From: Alphaproteobacteria bacterium HGW-Alphaproteobacteria-3 | GTDB taxonomy: Bacteria > Pseudomonadota > Alphaproteobacteria > Parvibaculales > Parvibaculaceae | Direction of reading: 5' to 3' | NCBI GenBank assembly: GCA_002842875.1 | Contig: PHEF01000003.1 | Span: 1-59,312, forward strand | Length of the DNA stretch: 59,312 bases | Shown: positions 33,918-44,007 of the stretch, piece by piece | Position numbering within the stretch: position 1 is the first letter of the stretch | Layout of the letters: the number at the start of each line of letters is the position of its first letter | The notes under the pieces: model-generated | The model's input: the letters and a program-made list of their open reading frames with translations, nothing else | Told to the model about the DNA's origin: nothing | The model's database searches: none | Translations under genes and position numbers: made by a program

Positions 33918-34910
33918 ATGACAGTTCCCGGCGCAGCTGCGACGGATGCCTTTGGACGCAGGTTCAGATACCTGCGGCTATCAGTAACCGAAGTCTGCAA
34001 TTTCCGGTGCACCTATTGTCTCCCCAATGGCTTCCAGAAAGCCGGGTCTATGGATTTTCTGTCCATGGACGAGATCGGGCGCCTGGTTAGCGCTTTTTCC
34101 GGGCTGGGGATCGGAAAGGTCCGCCTGACAGGCGGCGAACCGACGGTACGAAAGGATATCGCGGGCCTGATCGCACGGGTCGCAGCGCAGCCAGGCATCG
34201 ACAAGGTTGCCCTCACGACCAATGGTTGGAACCTGTCGCGCCATATCGACAATTGGGTTGCGTCGGGCCTCACCCATCTCAATGTCAGCGTCGATGCCCT
34301 TGAACGGGAAACGTTCAGGAAGATTACCGGGCATGACCGCCTTGAGGATGTGCTTGCAGGCCTTGAGCGCGCCCAAACGCTTCCGCTCAAGGCGGTCAAG
34401 ATCAACGCCGTTTTGTTGCGAGATGATCTGGATACGGACTTTTCAGCGTGGACCGAGTTTGTCAGGTATCGCCCCATTGCGATTCGTTTTATCGAGCTGA
34501 TGCGAACCGGCGATAACCGGGCATTCTTCGAAGACCAGCATGTAAGTGGACAGATTCTTGGCAGATGGCTCGAAGACAGGGACTGGACACCGCGACCACG
34601 CGGCAGAGATGACGGGCCGGCGATCGAGTATTGTCATCCCGGTCATGCTGGCCGTATCGGGGTCATAGCGCCTTATGCGCCCGGTTTCTGTAACGGGTGT
34701 AACCGGCTCAGGGTGACGGCACGTGGGCAACTTCGGCTCTGTCTCTTTGGTCAAGGTGGCCGCGATCTGAGGGACCTTCTGGCGTCTGACGAGCAGAAGA
34801 ACGCTCTCCAGCAGCGCGTTGCCGATGCGCTTGCGTTCAAGCCGGCCTCGCACGCGCTCCACGCGGCCGATCCTGGCGATATTATGAACCTTGCGCAGAC
34901 GGGCGGCTAA
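33918..34910 (+). CDS. moaA: GTP 3',8-cyclase MoaA
   Basis: A 330-residue radical SAM enzyme, first step of molybdenum cofactor synthesis. The N-terminal cluster is in SVTEVCNFRCTYCLPNGF, with the SAM site GGEPTVRKDI. The second, C-terminal cluster is in APGFCNGCNRLRVTARGQLR and LCLFGQGG. The chain ends in the catalytic Gly-Gly tail (LAQTGG). The ATG at 33918 has AAAGGAG seven bases before it; the longer start at 33900 is worse. It ends four bases into the convergent dnr-like gene. It is preceded by an FNR box and hairpins, so it is probably induced under oxygen limitation. Confidence 0.94.
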   Translation: MTVPGAAATDAFGRRFRYLRLSVTEVCNFRCTYCLPNGFQKAGSMDFLSMDEIGRLVSAFSGLGIGKVRLTGGEPTVRKDIAGLIARVAAQPGIDKVALTTNGWNLSRHIDNWVASGLTHLNVSVDALERETFRKITGHDRLEDVLAGLERAQTLPLKAVKINAVLLRDDLDTDFSAWTEFVRYRPIAIRFIELMRTGDNRAFFEDQHVSGQILGRWLEDRDWTPRPRGRDDGPAIEYCHPGHAGRIGVIAPYAPGFCNGCNRLRVTARGQLRLCLFGQGGRDLRDLLASDEQKNALQQRVADALAFKPASHALHAADPGDIMNLAQTGG

Positions 34911-35683
34911 CCCCCGGGTTCTCTGTCGAGCAGCCCTTTCTGCCGCTCTGTATATGCCTTGCCGAGTTCATTTCTGGGCTGGGCGTAATGATTGTCTATG
35001 AGGAGGCTGGGGCGCGCGAACCTCTCAAGCGCCGCCGTCTTGTCCAGTCGCACTTGAGCACCCACTACGGTGACGCCCTGTGCCTGTAGTTTCGAGAAGG
35101 CGCGCGACAGGTTTTCCGGGCTCATCCCCAGAAGCGATGCCAGCACACGTTTTTCATGCGGAAGCACGATCTCAGTCTTGCCTCCCTGCTGGGCGCGTTG
35201 GGTCAGCAGATAGTTTGCGAGCCGTTCTGTCGAATCCCGCAACTTCTGATTCTTAATCGAGCGGACGAGGCCCCGATAGCAACCGGCGAGCTCTTCGGAG
35301 ACGGCGAAGCAGAATTCTGCGTCCTCCTTCATTGCGCGGCGAAGGGACTCGCCGGGCATCATGAGAATTTCGGATCGCTCAAGCGTCACGGCGGACATGA
35401 GCGCGTCGGCATCAAGCACGACGGCGGCGAGGATAAAAGTAGATACGGGTCTGAGGACAGCCAGCGTCGTATCCCGGGATTTCCAGCCAGCGCCCAGTTC
35501 GACCGATCCTTCCAACAGGATGTAAAGAAAATCGACCGAGTCGCCTTCCATCAGCAGGGTTGTCCCGGCTGGAAATTTCTGCAGGAAGGCACCTGCAATT
35601 GCCCTTTCAAAGGTCTGGCCGCCGGCTGACCGAAAGAGGGAAAGGTCCCGGACGTGCGTGGCATCTGATGGCTTCAAAGGCAT
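34907..35683 (-). CDS. Crp/Fnr-family regulator, Dnr/NarR-like, lacking Fe-S cysteines
   Basis: A 258-residue regulator. A cyclic-nucleotide-type barrel (FPAGTTLLMEGDSVDFLYIL, then LEGSVELGAGW) is followed by a long dimer helix and a winged helix with LLGMSPENLSRAFSKLQAQG. The four FNR cysteines are absent, so it does not carry that cluster. Such Dnr/NnrR/NarR proteins respond to nitric oxide (through haem) or nitrate and read FNR-like boxes. It is divergent from narK, and the TTGAT-AAAA-GTCAA box lies between them. It is the natural candidate for local control of the nar operon. The ATG at 35683 has GGGGA upstream; an earlier ATG at 35722 is possible. Confidence 0.82.
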   Translation of the reverse strand: MPLKPSDATHVRDLSLFRSAGGQTFERAIAGAFLQKFPAGTTLLMEGDSVDFLYILLEGSVELGAGWKSRDTTLAVLRPVSTFILAAVVLDADALMSAVTLERSEILMMPGESLRRAMKEDAEFCFAVSEELAGCYRGLVRSIKNQKLRDSTERLANYLLTQRAQQGGKTEIVLPHEKRVLASLLGMSPENLSRAFSKLQAQGVTVVGAQVRLDKTAALERFARPSLLIDNHYAQPRNELGKAYTERQKGLLDREPGG

Positions 35684-35772
35684 ATGAAATCCCCGGTCGC
35701 TTTGCAGGCAAGTCGTCCACATGGCGATTTTGCGTAAGACGGGTTCGTGACCTCAGTCAGCCTAATTGTCAC

Positions 35773-35786
35773 TTGATAAAAGTCAA
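35773..35786. promoter_or_regulatory. FNR/DNR box in the narK-dnr divergent promoter region
   Basis: TTGAT-AAAA-GTCAA, one mismatch from consensus. It lies in the roughly 310-base region between the regulator start (35683) and the narK start (35998). With the usual -41.5 spacing the narK transcript would begin near 35821, leaving a leader of about 175 bases. It may also autoregulate the dnr-like gene. No other gene is seen in this intergenic region. Confidence 0.65.
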
Positions 35787-35997
35787 TCGTGCTAATTGCA
35801 ACGGTCATGAAAATTCGCGCATGAAATCATGAGCGAACCCTCCTCTGATCAGGCCAAGCAAGATTGATCTCAAGTTGCGCAGGTGGACAGACATCCGCCA
35901 AGCGTTGGCTTCACAAATATCAAGGTTCGCGCCTCTCGCGAGTGACACCTTTGGGGACGCTTCGGAAACTTCGGGCGCTTTCAGGGGAAGTGCATCC

Positions 35998-38736
35998 ATG
36001 ACATCCACCGCTGGACCATCCGTCAAAGGTGCAAATACCGCCCTCGGCCTGACGACATTCGCCTTTACTGCCTGTTTTGCGGTCTGGACGATCTTCGCAA
36101 TTGTAGGCGTGCAGATACAGAAAGATCTCGGCCTCACGGAAACGCAGTTCGGCTTGCTTGTCGGAACGCCGATCCTGACCGGTTCGCTGTCTCGCCTGCT
36201 TCTCGGCATCTGGGCTGACCAGTATGGCGGACGGGTTGTCAATCTCCTGGTCATGCTCCTCTCCGCACTCGCCACCTGGCTCCTGACCTTTGCCACCACC
36301 TATCCGCAGTTCCTGCTGGCTGCTCTTGCCATTGGCATTGCCGGCGGCTCCTTCTCCGTTTCGATCACTTATGTCTCGAAATTCTTTCCGCCTGAAAAGC
36401 AAGGCACTGCCCTTGGCATCGTCGGTGCCGGGAATGTCGGCGCGGCTGTCACCAAGTTTGCAGCGCCGCTCGTCATGGCTGCGGTCGGCTGGGAAGGCGT
36501 AGCCAATGTCTGGGCACTGGCGCTGGTCGCCGTCGCGATCATCTTCTTCTTGTTTACAGAGGATGAGCCCGAACTTGCCGCCCGCCGGCGTTCAGGGGCG
36601 CGTCCCCGCAGTTTTGCGTCTCAGTTCGAGCCTCTTCGCAACGTTCAGGTTTGGCGCTTCTCACTCTATTACTTTTTTGTGTTTGGCGCGTTTGTGGCGC
36701 TCGCGCTCTGGCTGCCGCACTACCTGATCGGTGTCTACGGATTTGACATAAAGACAGCAGGCATGCTGGCGGCGGCTTATTCGATCCCGGGTTCGGTCTT
36801 CAGGGTGTACGGAGGCCACCTGTCGGACAAGGTTGGCGCACGGACAGTCATGTACTGGACCTTCCTGGTTTCGGTGGTGATCACTTTCTTCCTGTCCTAT
36901 CCACCGACGTCTTATGTGGTTGACGGTATTAGAGGGCCGATCAGCTTCCGGCTGGCAACAGGACCGATCACTTTCGTGGTAGCGATATTCGTGCTCGGCT
37001 TCTTCATGAGCCTCGGCAAGGCGGCGGTCTACAAACACATACCGGTCTATTACCCGAAGGATGTGGGTGCGGTTGGGGGCTTGGTCGGCCTGATGGGCGG
37101 GCTTGGCGGGTTCATCATGCCAATCGTCTTTGGGTTGCTCAATGACCTGACGGGAATATGGACAAGCTGTTTCATGCTTCTATTCCTGGTTGTGTCGGTT
37201 TCGCTCATCTGGATGCATTTCGCCATCCGGCACATGGAGCGTCAGGCGGCCGGCGCAACGCTGGATGCGCTTCCCCAACTCCCTGAGATGCAACCGATCC
37301 ATGGCGAGAAGGAAGCCCGCGCGCTGGCGCCCAAGCTTATCGAGGACTGGCGGCCGGAAGATCCGGAATTCTGGGCGACCACAGGAAAGAAGATTGCATC
37401 TCGAAATCTCTGGCTCTCCGTTCCGGCGCTGTTCCTGTCTTTCGCCGTGTGGATGGTCTGGTCAGTCGTCGTCGCCAAGATGCCGCAGATCGGATTCTCC
37501 TACACCACGGACCAGCTGTTCTGGCTTGCCGCCCTCCCAGGTCTGTCGGGAGCGACGCTACGGATATTCTACAGCTTCATGGCGCCCGTATTTGGCGGCC
37601 GACTCTGGACGACACTGACGACCTGGTCGCTCATGATCCCGGCGTTCGGCATCGGCTTTGCCGTGCAGAGCCCCGAAACGCCTTATTGGATCATGCTGGC
37701 GCTCGCGCTCCTGTGCGGCTTTGGCGGCGGCAACTTTGCTTCCTCAATGTCAAACATCGGCTTCTTCTTTCCCAAGAAGGAAAAGGGCAATGCGCTCGCC
37801 ATGAATGCCGGACTTGGAAATCTAGGCGTCAGCGCCATGCAGTTTCTTATCCCGATCATCATCACTGTGGGCGTCTTCGGTGCGCTGGGTGGCAATCCGC
37901 AGATTGCCGATACCGGCGAGGAACTGTTTCTCCAGAATGCCGGGTTCATCTGGGTGCCCTTCATCGCCCTGAGCGCCTTCGCCGCCTGGTTCGGTATGAA
38001 TGATCTGTCCACGGCCAAGGCATCCTTCGCGGACCAGGCGGTCATTTTCAGGCGCTCCCACAACTGGATCATGTGCTGGCTCTATACCGGTACCTTCGGA
38101 TCTTTCATCGGTTTTTCGGCGGCGTTCCCGCTTCTGACAAAAACGCAGTTCCCGGAAGTCAACGTACTTCAGATCGCCTTTCTGGGACCGCTGGTCGGCG
38201 CTCTTTCGAGGTCATTCACGGGATGGATCTCGGACCGGTTTGGTGGTGCGCGCGTGACGATGGTTGTGTTCCTGATGATGATGGCGGGCACCGTGGGTGT
38301 GCTGTACTTCCTCGGAAGCAAGGACCAGCCGGGGGCCTTTGCGGGATTTTTTGCCTGCTTCATTGTCCTCTTCTTCGCGACCGGCGTCGGCAACGCATCG
38401 ACCTTCCAGATGATCCCGGCGATCATGCGAAAGGAACTTGCACGTCTTGAGCCTCACCTCAAAGGTGACGTGCTGCTGCGCCAGTCTGAAAAGGAAAGCG
38501 CCGCGATCACAGGCTTCACAAGCGCGATTGCCGCCTATGGCGCCTTCTTCATTCCGAAGAGTTTCGGCATGTCTCTGGCGGCAACCGGGAGTGCCGCCAT
38601 AGCCCTCTACGCTTTCCTCGCCTTCTACGTTTCCTGCCTGCTGATCACCTGGTTTGTCTATGTCCGGCCAGGGGGACTCCTGTTCGACGTTGAAAGCGGC
38701 CGCGCGCCAAAGCTTTCCCCCGCCCAAGCTGAATGA
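35998..38736 (+). CDS. narK: Fused NarK1-NarK2 nitrate/nitrite transporter
   Basis: A 912-residue membrane protein made of two major-facilitator units, each with about 12 segments. The first half (to about 430) has FAIVGVQIQKDLGLTETQFG and GIAGGSFSVSITYVSKFFPP. The second half, from about 470, has VWSVVVAKMPQIGFSYTTDQ and GFGGGNFASSMSNIGFFFPK. Both show the glycine-rich nitrate signature. In fused NarK of Paracoccus, the first unit is a nitrate/proton symporter and the second a nitrate/nitrite exchanger; the same split is expected here. The ATG at 35998 has AGGGGAA eight bases upstream. It starts the operon, 13 bases before narG. Confidence 0.93.
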   Translation: MTSTAGPSVKGANTALGLTTFAFTACFAVWTIFAIVGVQIQKDLGLTETQFGLLVGTPILTGSLSRLLLGIWADQYGGRVVNLLVMLLSALATWLLTFATTYPQFLLAALAIGIAGGSFSVSITYVSKFFPPEKQGTALGIVGAGNVGAAVTKFAAPLVMAAVGWEGVANVWALALVAVAIIFFLFTEDEPELAARRRSGARPRSFASQFEPLRNVQVWRFSLYYFFVFGAFVALALWLPHYLIGVYGFDIKTAGMLAAAYSIPGSVFRVYGGHLSDKVGARTVMYWTFLVSVVITFFLSYPPTSYVVDGIRGPISFRLATGPITFVVAIFVLGFFMSLGKAAVYKHIPVYYPKDVGAVGGLVGLMGGLGGFIMPIVFGLLNDLTGIWTSCFMLLFLVVSVSLIWMHFAIRHMERQAAGATLDALPQLPEMQPIHGEKEARALAPKLIEDWRPEDPEFWATTGKKIASRNLWLSVPALFLSFAVWMVWSVVVAKMPQIGFSYTTDQLFWLAALPGLSGATLRIFYSFMAPVFGGRLWTTLTTWSLMIPAFGIGFAVQSPETPYWIMLALALLCGFGGGNFASSMSNIGFFFPKKEKGNALAMNAGLGNLGVSAMQFLIPIIITVGVFGALGGNPQIADTGEELFLQNAGFIWVPFIALSAFAAWFGMNDLSTAKASFADQAVIFRRSHNWIMCWLYTGTFGSFIGFSAAFPLLTKTQFPEVNVLQIAFLGPLVGALSRSFTGWISDRFGGARVTMVVFLMMMAGTVGVLYFLGSKDQPGAFAGFFACFIVLFFATGVGNASTFQMIPAIMRKELARLEPHLKGDVLLRQSEKESAAITGFTSAIAAYGAFFIPKSFGMSLAATGSAAIALYAFLAFYVSCLLITWFVYVRPGGLLFDVESGRAPKLSPAQAE

Positions 38737-38749
38737 AGGGAAGAATATC

Positions 38750-41700
38750 ATGAGCCATACACTTGACCGCCTTACCTTCTTTCGCCGGCATACGGAGACC
38801 TTTTCCGGAGGGCACGGCGTTCTCAGCGACGAAGATCGCACTTGGGAGGAGGCCTACCGGAACCGATGGCGCCATGACAAGATTGTCCGGTCCACACATG
38901 GCGTGAACTGCACTGGATCCTGCTCGTGGAAAATTTACGTCAAGGGCGGTATTGTCACTTGGGAAACACAGCAGACAGACTACCCGCGTACGCGCGACGA
39001 CCTGCCCAATCATGAACCGCGGGGATGTGCGCGCGGCGCCAGCTATAGCTGGTATCTCTACTCCGCGAACCGGGTCAAATATCCACTTGTTCGTGCCCGT
39101 CTTCTCCGGGCGTGGCGGGAAGCGCGCAAGTCTTTGCCGCCGGTCGCGGCATGGAAGTCCATCCAGGATGATCCCGCCAAACGTGAGGAATATGTCACAC
39201 GTCGCGGCATGGGTGGTTTTGTACGCGCCCACTGGGACGAAGTGAATGAGATCATCGCGGCAGCGAACGCACATACGATCCGTAAGTGGGGCCCCGACCG
39301 CGTCTTTGGTTTCTCGCCGATCCCGGCCATGTCGATGGTCTCTTACGCGGCCGGGGCTCGCTATCTCCAACTGATCGGCGGCGTAACGGGTTCGTTCTAT
39401 GACTGGTATTGCGATCTGCCACCGGCGAGTCCGCAAACCTGGGGCGAACAGACGGATGTTGCCGAAAGTGCAGACTGGTACAATTCCAATTTCCTGATCT
39501 TGTGGGGGTCGAATGTTCCTCAGACCCGCACCCCGGACGCGCACTTCTATACGGAAGCGCGCTACAAAGGGGTGAAGTCGGTCGTCATCTGCCCGGACTA
39601 TTCCGAAGCATCCAAATTCTCCGATCTCTGGCTGGCGGCAAAGCAGGGAACCGATGCGGCGCTTGGCATGGCATTCGGGCACGTTATCCTGACCGAATAC
39701 CACCGGGACCGGCAGGTGCCCTATTTCCGGGACTACGTACGTCAGTACACAGATTTACCTCTTCTTGTCCGTCTTGCCCCGCAGGAGGATGGGTTTGTAC
39801 CTCAACAGCTTTTGCGCGCCGCTGATTTTGATGGCGCTCTTGGAGAGAGCAACAATCCCGATTGGAAGACCGTCGCGATTGACGAAAAGACCGGCAAAAT
39901 CGTTGTGCCGAATGGATCGATTGGCTTCCGCTGGGGCGAGGATGGCAAGTGGAACCTTGAGGAACGTGAGGCTGGTGGCGCGGAAACGGTACTTCGCCTT
40001 GGCCTGAAGGGCGTCGAGGACGAGATCGCGAAGGTCCGGTTTCCGTATTTCGCGAACACGGCGTCCAATGGGTTTGCTTCGACGGACCACCCGAGTGTCC
40101 TGACACGGAATATTCCGGTCAAGAAGGTCAAGCTCGCCGATGGCTCGCAGGCGCTGGTCGCATGCGTCTATGACTTGCTGATGGCCAATTATGGTGTCGA
40201 TCAGGGTTATGGCGGAGAGCATCTGGCCGCTGGCTATAATGATATAGAGCCCTACACGCCTGCCTGGGCGGAGGAGATCACCTCTGTTTCGCGCGAGAAT
40301 ATTATTGCAACGGCCCGCGGTTTTGCCACCAACGCCGAGAAGACCAATGGCAAGTCTATGGTCATCATCGGCGCTGGCATGAACCACTGGTATCACATGG
40401 ACATGAACTACCGCGCCGTGATCAACATGCTCGTCCTGTGCGGTTGCATCGGTCAGTCTGGCGGCGGCTGGTCGCACTATGTGGGCCAGGAAAAACTTCG
40501 CCCGCAGACCGGTTGGGCGCCTCTGGCCTTTGCGACCGATTGGGTCCGTCCGCCGCGCCAGCAGAACTCGACTTCGTTCTTTTACGCGCATACCGATCAG
40601 TGGCGTTATGAGACGGTTCCCGTTGAAGAAATCCTGTCGCCGACTGCGGATGCCGGCGATTGGGCAGGGAGCTTCATCGACTACAATGCCAAAGCTGAGC
40701 GCATGGGCTGGCTGCCTTCAGCGCCAGCGCTGAAGGTCAATCCGCTGGAGATTGCGGATCGGGCGAAGGCGGCCGGCACTGACGCGAAGGACTATGTCGC
40801 GCAGGCGCTGAAGTCCGGTGAACTTGAAATGTCCTGCATGGACCCGGACGATCCGCACAACTGGCCTCGCAACATGTTCGTCTGGCGCTCCAACCTTCTT
40901 GGGTCGTCCGGCAAAGGTCATGAGTATTTCCTGAAACATCTGCTGGGCACCGATCATGGCGTTCAGGGCAGGGACCTTGGTGAAATGGGTCGGGACAAGC
41001 CGCGCCAGGTGAAGTGGCACGACGAGGCGCCGCGCGGAAAACTCGACCTATTGGTGTGCATCGACTTTCGTATGTCGACGACTGCGGTCTATTCCGACAT
41101 CGTTCTGCCTACGGCGACCTGGTACGAGAAAAACGATCTCAACACGTCCGATATGCACCCCTTCATTCACCCGCTCGGCGCGGCCGTGGATCCTGCCTGG
41201 GAAAGCCGGTCAGATTGGGAAATCTTCAAGGGCCTTGCAAAGAGTTTTTCAGAAGTCGCGCCTGAAGTTCTCGGGGTGGAAACAGATGTCGTCCTGATAC
41301 CGATCCAGCATGATAGTGCCGGAGAGCTGGCGCAGGCACACGGCGTAAAGGACTGGTATGCGGGCGAGTGCGACCCGATCCCGGGTAAAACAATGCCTTC
41401 TGTCGTCGCTGTTGAGCGAGACTACAGCCAGATCTATGCGAAATTCACCGCGCTGGGACCGCTCCTGGACAAGCTCGGTAATGGTGGAAAGGGGATTGGC
41501 TGGAACACGGCGGATGAAGTCGGAAAGCTCGCCTCGCTGAATGGCAAGGTGCTCAATGACACGGTCTCCAGGGGAAGACCCCGGATAGAGAGCGATATAG
41601 ATGCCTGCGAGATCATTCTCATGCTGGCGCCAGAGACCAACGGCGAAGTGGCAGTCAAGGCGTGGAAATCGCTCGAAAAGCAAACCGGCAGAGAACATGC

Positions 41701-42484
41701 GCATCTCGCCATTCCCAAGGAAGACGAAAAGATCCGGTTCCGGGACATCGTGGCTCAGCCACGCAAGATCATCTCGTCGCCGATCTGGTCCGGTATCGAG
41801 AGTGAGCATGTCAGCTACAATGCCGGTTATACGAATGTACATGAGCTGATCCCCTGGCGCACTCTGACAGGGCGTCAGCAACTATATCAGGATCATGACT
41901 GGATGAGGGCATTCGGCGAGACACTGGTGGTCTACAAGCCGCCTGTCGATCTGAAGACCCTCCATGTGAAAGGCGACAAACCCAACGGTAACCCGGAGAT
42001 CACCCTCAACTTCATTACCCCGCACCAGAAATGGGGCATCCACTCTACCTACACTGACAATCTCCTGATGCTGACGCTCAATCGCGGCGGACCCGTCGTT
42101 TGGGTTTCAGAGACGGACGCCAGGAAGGCCGGCCTCGTCGACAACGACTGGGTCGAAGTCTTCAATGCGAATGGTGCGCTGACAGCGCGGGCCGTGGTCT
42201 CTCAGCGAATCCGCGAAGGCACGATGTTCATGTATCACGCTCAGGAGAAGATCGTTAACACGCCGGGATCCGAGATTACCGGCAAGCGCGGCGGCATCCA
42301 CAATTCAGTGACGCGAGCAATTCTCAAGCCAACGCACATGATCGGCGGTTACGCTCAGCTCGCCTACGGGTTCAATTATTACGGCACTGTCGGGTCAAAC
42401 CGCGATGAGTTCATCATCCTACGTAAGATGTCGAAGGTTGACTGGCTCGAGACACCTGCGGCTCAAACGGAGGGCACACAATGA
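38750..42484 (+). CDS. narG: Respiratory nitrate reductase alpha subunit NarG
   Basis: A 1244-residue molybdo-bis(PGD) catalytic subunit reducing nitrate to nitrite at the inner face of the membrane. The FS0 cluster ligands are His50, Cys54, Cys58 (STHGVNCTGSCSWKIYV) and Cys93 (PRGCARGASYSWY). The molybdenum region is in FLILWGSNVPQTRTPDAHFY. Other family segments include GQSGGGWSHYVGQEKLRPQ and the C-terminal cofactor domain (GSNRDEFIILRKM). There is no Tat signal, in keeping with the cytoplasmic Nar type. The ATG at 38750 has GAAGGGAAG upstream. It overlaps narH by four bases. Confidence 0.97.
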   Translation: MSHTLDRLTFFRRHTETFSGGHGVLSDEDRTWEEAYRNRWRHDKIVRSTHGVNCTGSCSWKIYVKGGIVTWETQQTDYPRTRDDLPNHEPRGCARGASYSWYLYSANRVKYPLVRARLLRAWREARKSLPPVAAWKSIQDDPAKREEYVTRRGMGGFVRAHWDEVNEIIAAANAHTIRKWGPDRVFGFSPIPAMSMVSYAAGARYLQLIGGVTGSFYDWYCDLPPASPQTWGEQTDVAESADWYNSNFLILWGSNVPQTRTPDAHFYTEARYKGVKSVVICPDYSEASKFSDLWLAAKQGTDAALGMAFGHVILTEYHRDRQVPYFRDYVRQYTDLPLLVRLAPQEDGFVPQQLLRAADFDGALGESNNPDWKTVAIDEKTGKIVVPNGSIGFRWGEDGKWNLEEREAGGAETVLRLGLKGVEDEIAKVRFPYFANTASNGFASTDHPSVLTRNIPVKKVKLADGSQALVACVYDLLMANYGVDQGYGGEHLAAGYNDIEPYTPAWAEEITSVSRENIIATARGFATNAEKTNGKSMVIIGAGMNHWYHMDMNYRAVINMLVLCGCIGQSGGGWSHYVGQEKLRPQTGWAPLAFATDWVRPPRQQNSTSFFYAHTDQWRYETVPVEEILSPTADAGDWAGSFIDYNAKAERMGWLPSAPALKVNPLEIADRAKAAGTDAKDYVAQALKSGELEMSCMDPDDPHNWPRNMFVWRSNLLGSSGKGHEYFLKHLLGTDHGVQGRDLGEMGRDKPRQVKWHDEAPRGKLDLLVCIDFRMSTTAVYSDIVLPTATWYEKNDLNTSDMHPFIHPLGAAVDPAWESRSDWEIFKGLAKSFSEVAPEVLGVETDVVLIPIQHDSAGELAQAHGVKDWYAGECDPIPGKTMPSVVAVERDYSQIYAKFTALGPLLDKLGNGGKGIGWNTADEVGKLASLNGKVLNDTVSRGRPRIESDIDACEIILMLAPETNGEVAVKAWKSLEKQTGREHAHLAIPKEDEKIRFRDIVAQPRKIISSPIWSGIESEHVSYNAGYTNVHELIPWRTLTGRQQLYQDHDWMRAFGETLVVYKPPVDLKTLHVKGDKPNGNPEITLNFITPHQKWGIHSTYTDNLLMLTLNRGGPVVWVSETDARKAGLVDNDWVEVFNANGALTARAVVSQRIREGTMFMYHAQEKIVNTPGSEITGKRGGIHNSVTRAILKPTHMIGGYAQLAYGFNYYGTVGSNRDEFIILRKMSKVDWLETPAAQTEGTQ

Positions 42485-44004
42485 AGATCCGTGCACAGAT
42501 TGGAATGGTCCTGAACCTCGACAAATGTATCGGGTGTCATACCTGTTCGGTGACCTGCAAGAATGTCTGGACCAGCCGCGAAGGTGTTGAATACGCTTGG
42601 TTCAACAATGTTGAGACCAAGCCCGGGATAGGGTTTCCCAAGGATTGGGAAAATCAGAAGCGCTGGAATGGCGGCTGGCGACGCAAAAAGAACGGCCGGA
42701 TCGAACCGCGTATGGGGGCAAAGTGGCGGATCCTGGCAAAGATATTTGCCAACCCGGATTTGCCTGAAATTGACGACTATTATGAGCCGTTTGATTTCGA
42801 CTATGCGCATCTGCAGACGGCTCCGGAGATGAAGGCCTTTCCGACTGCGCGCCCGAAATCGAAGATCACCGGCGAGCGAATGGAAAAGATCGAATGGGGC
42901 CCGAACTGGGAGGAAATTCTCGGCGGCGAGTTCGAAGGGCGCAGCAAGGACTACAACTTCGAAGGTGTCGAGAAGGCCATCTACGGTGCCTTCGAACAGA
43001 CCTTCATGATGTACCTGCCGAGGCTCTGCGAACACTGCCTCAACCCGACCTGCGTGGCTGCCTGCCCATCGGGAGCCATCTACAAGCGCGAAGAAGACGG
43101 CATTGTACTCATCGACCAAGACAAGTGTCGCGGCTGGCGAATGTGTGTGTCGGCATGTCCCTACAAGAAAGTTTATTATAATTGGGAGAGCGGAAAATCG
43201 GAAAAATGTACCTTCTGCTATCCGCGCATTGAGGTCGGCCAGCCGACAGTCTGTTCCGAGACCTGCGTGGGACGGATCCGCTATCTTGGCGTACTTCTGT
43301 ATGATGCCGACAGGATCGAAGCGGCCGCCAGCACACCGGATGAACAGGATCTATACCAGGCCCAGATCGACGTGTTCCTTGATCCGAGCGATCCGGCGGT
43401 CATCGCTCGGGCCCGTGCGGATGGCATACCTGATGCATGGTTGAAGGCGGCGCAGCAAAGCCCCGTCTACAAGATGGCGATTGAGTGGAAGGTCGCGTTC
43501 CCGCTGCATCCCGAATACCGGACGCTGCCCATGGTCTGGTATGTCCCGCCGCTTTCGCCGATCCAGTCGGCTGCGGCGGCCGTAGCGCTCGAGACCGATG
43601 CGGAGATGCCGGACGTCGCATCCATGCGCATTCCGGTTCGGTACCTGGCCAACCTTCTGACTGCCGGCAAGGAGGAGCCTGTTGTCGCAGCGCTCGAGCG
43701 GATGATGGCGATGCGGAGGTATATGCGCGCCAAGACTGTTGAAGGGGTAATCGACCATCCGACTGCGGAGCGCGTCGGACTGACGGCGCAACAGATCGAT
43801 GAAATGTACCGCTACATGGCGATCGCGAATTACGAAGATCGTTTCGTCATTCCGACGAACCATCGCGAGACCAGTGAAGATGCGGATGGCCTTCGCGGAG
43901 GGTGTGGTTTCACATTTGGCAATGGTTGCTCCGGCGGGCGTACGGAAGTCGGCCTGTTCGGCAAGGACAAGCGCTCGCGGGCAAAAACACCGATGGAGAT
44001 TTAG
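42481..44004 (+). CDS. narH: Respiratory nitrate reductase beta subunit NarH
   Basis: A 507-residue electron-transfer subunit with four iron-sulfur clusters. The cysteine groups are CIGCHTCSVTCKNVW, CEHCLNPTCVAACPSGAIY, CRGWRMCVSACPYKKVY and CTFCYPRI followed by CSETCVGRIRYLG. The Trp in CRGWRMC replaces a cysteine and gives the expected 3Fe-4S cluster. It carries electrons from NarI haems to NarG. The length is normal and the gene overlaps narG by ATGA. Confidence 0.97.
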   Translation: MKIRAQIGMVLNLDKCIGCHTCSVTCKNVWTSREGVEYAWFNNVETKPGIGFPKDWENQKRWNGGWRRKKNGRIEPRMGAKWRILAKIFANPDLPEIDDYYEPFDFDYAHLQTAPEMKAFPTARPKSKITGERMEKIEWGPNWEEILGGEFEGRSKDYNFEGVEKAIYGAFEQTFMMYLPRLCEHCLNPTCVAACPSGAIYKREEDGIVLIDQDKCRGWRMCVSACPYKKVYYNWESGKSEKCTFCYPRIEVGQPTVCSETCVGRIRYLGVLLYDADRIEAAASTPDEQDLYQAQIDVFLDPSDPAVIARARADGIPDAWLKAAQQSPVYKMAIEWKVAFPLHPEYRTLPMVWYVPPLSPIQSAAAAVALETDAEMPDVASMRIPVRYLANLLTAGKEEPVVAALERMMAMRRYMRAKTVEGVIDHPTAERVGLTAQQIDEMYRYMAIANYEDRFVIPTNHRETSEDADGLRGGCGFTFGNGCSGGRTEVGLFGKDKRSRAKTPMEI

Positions 44005-44007
44005 GCC

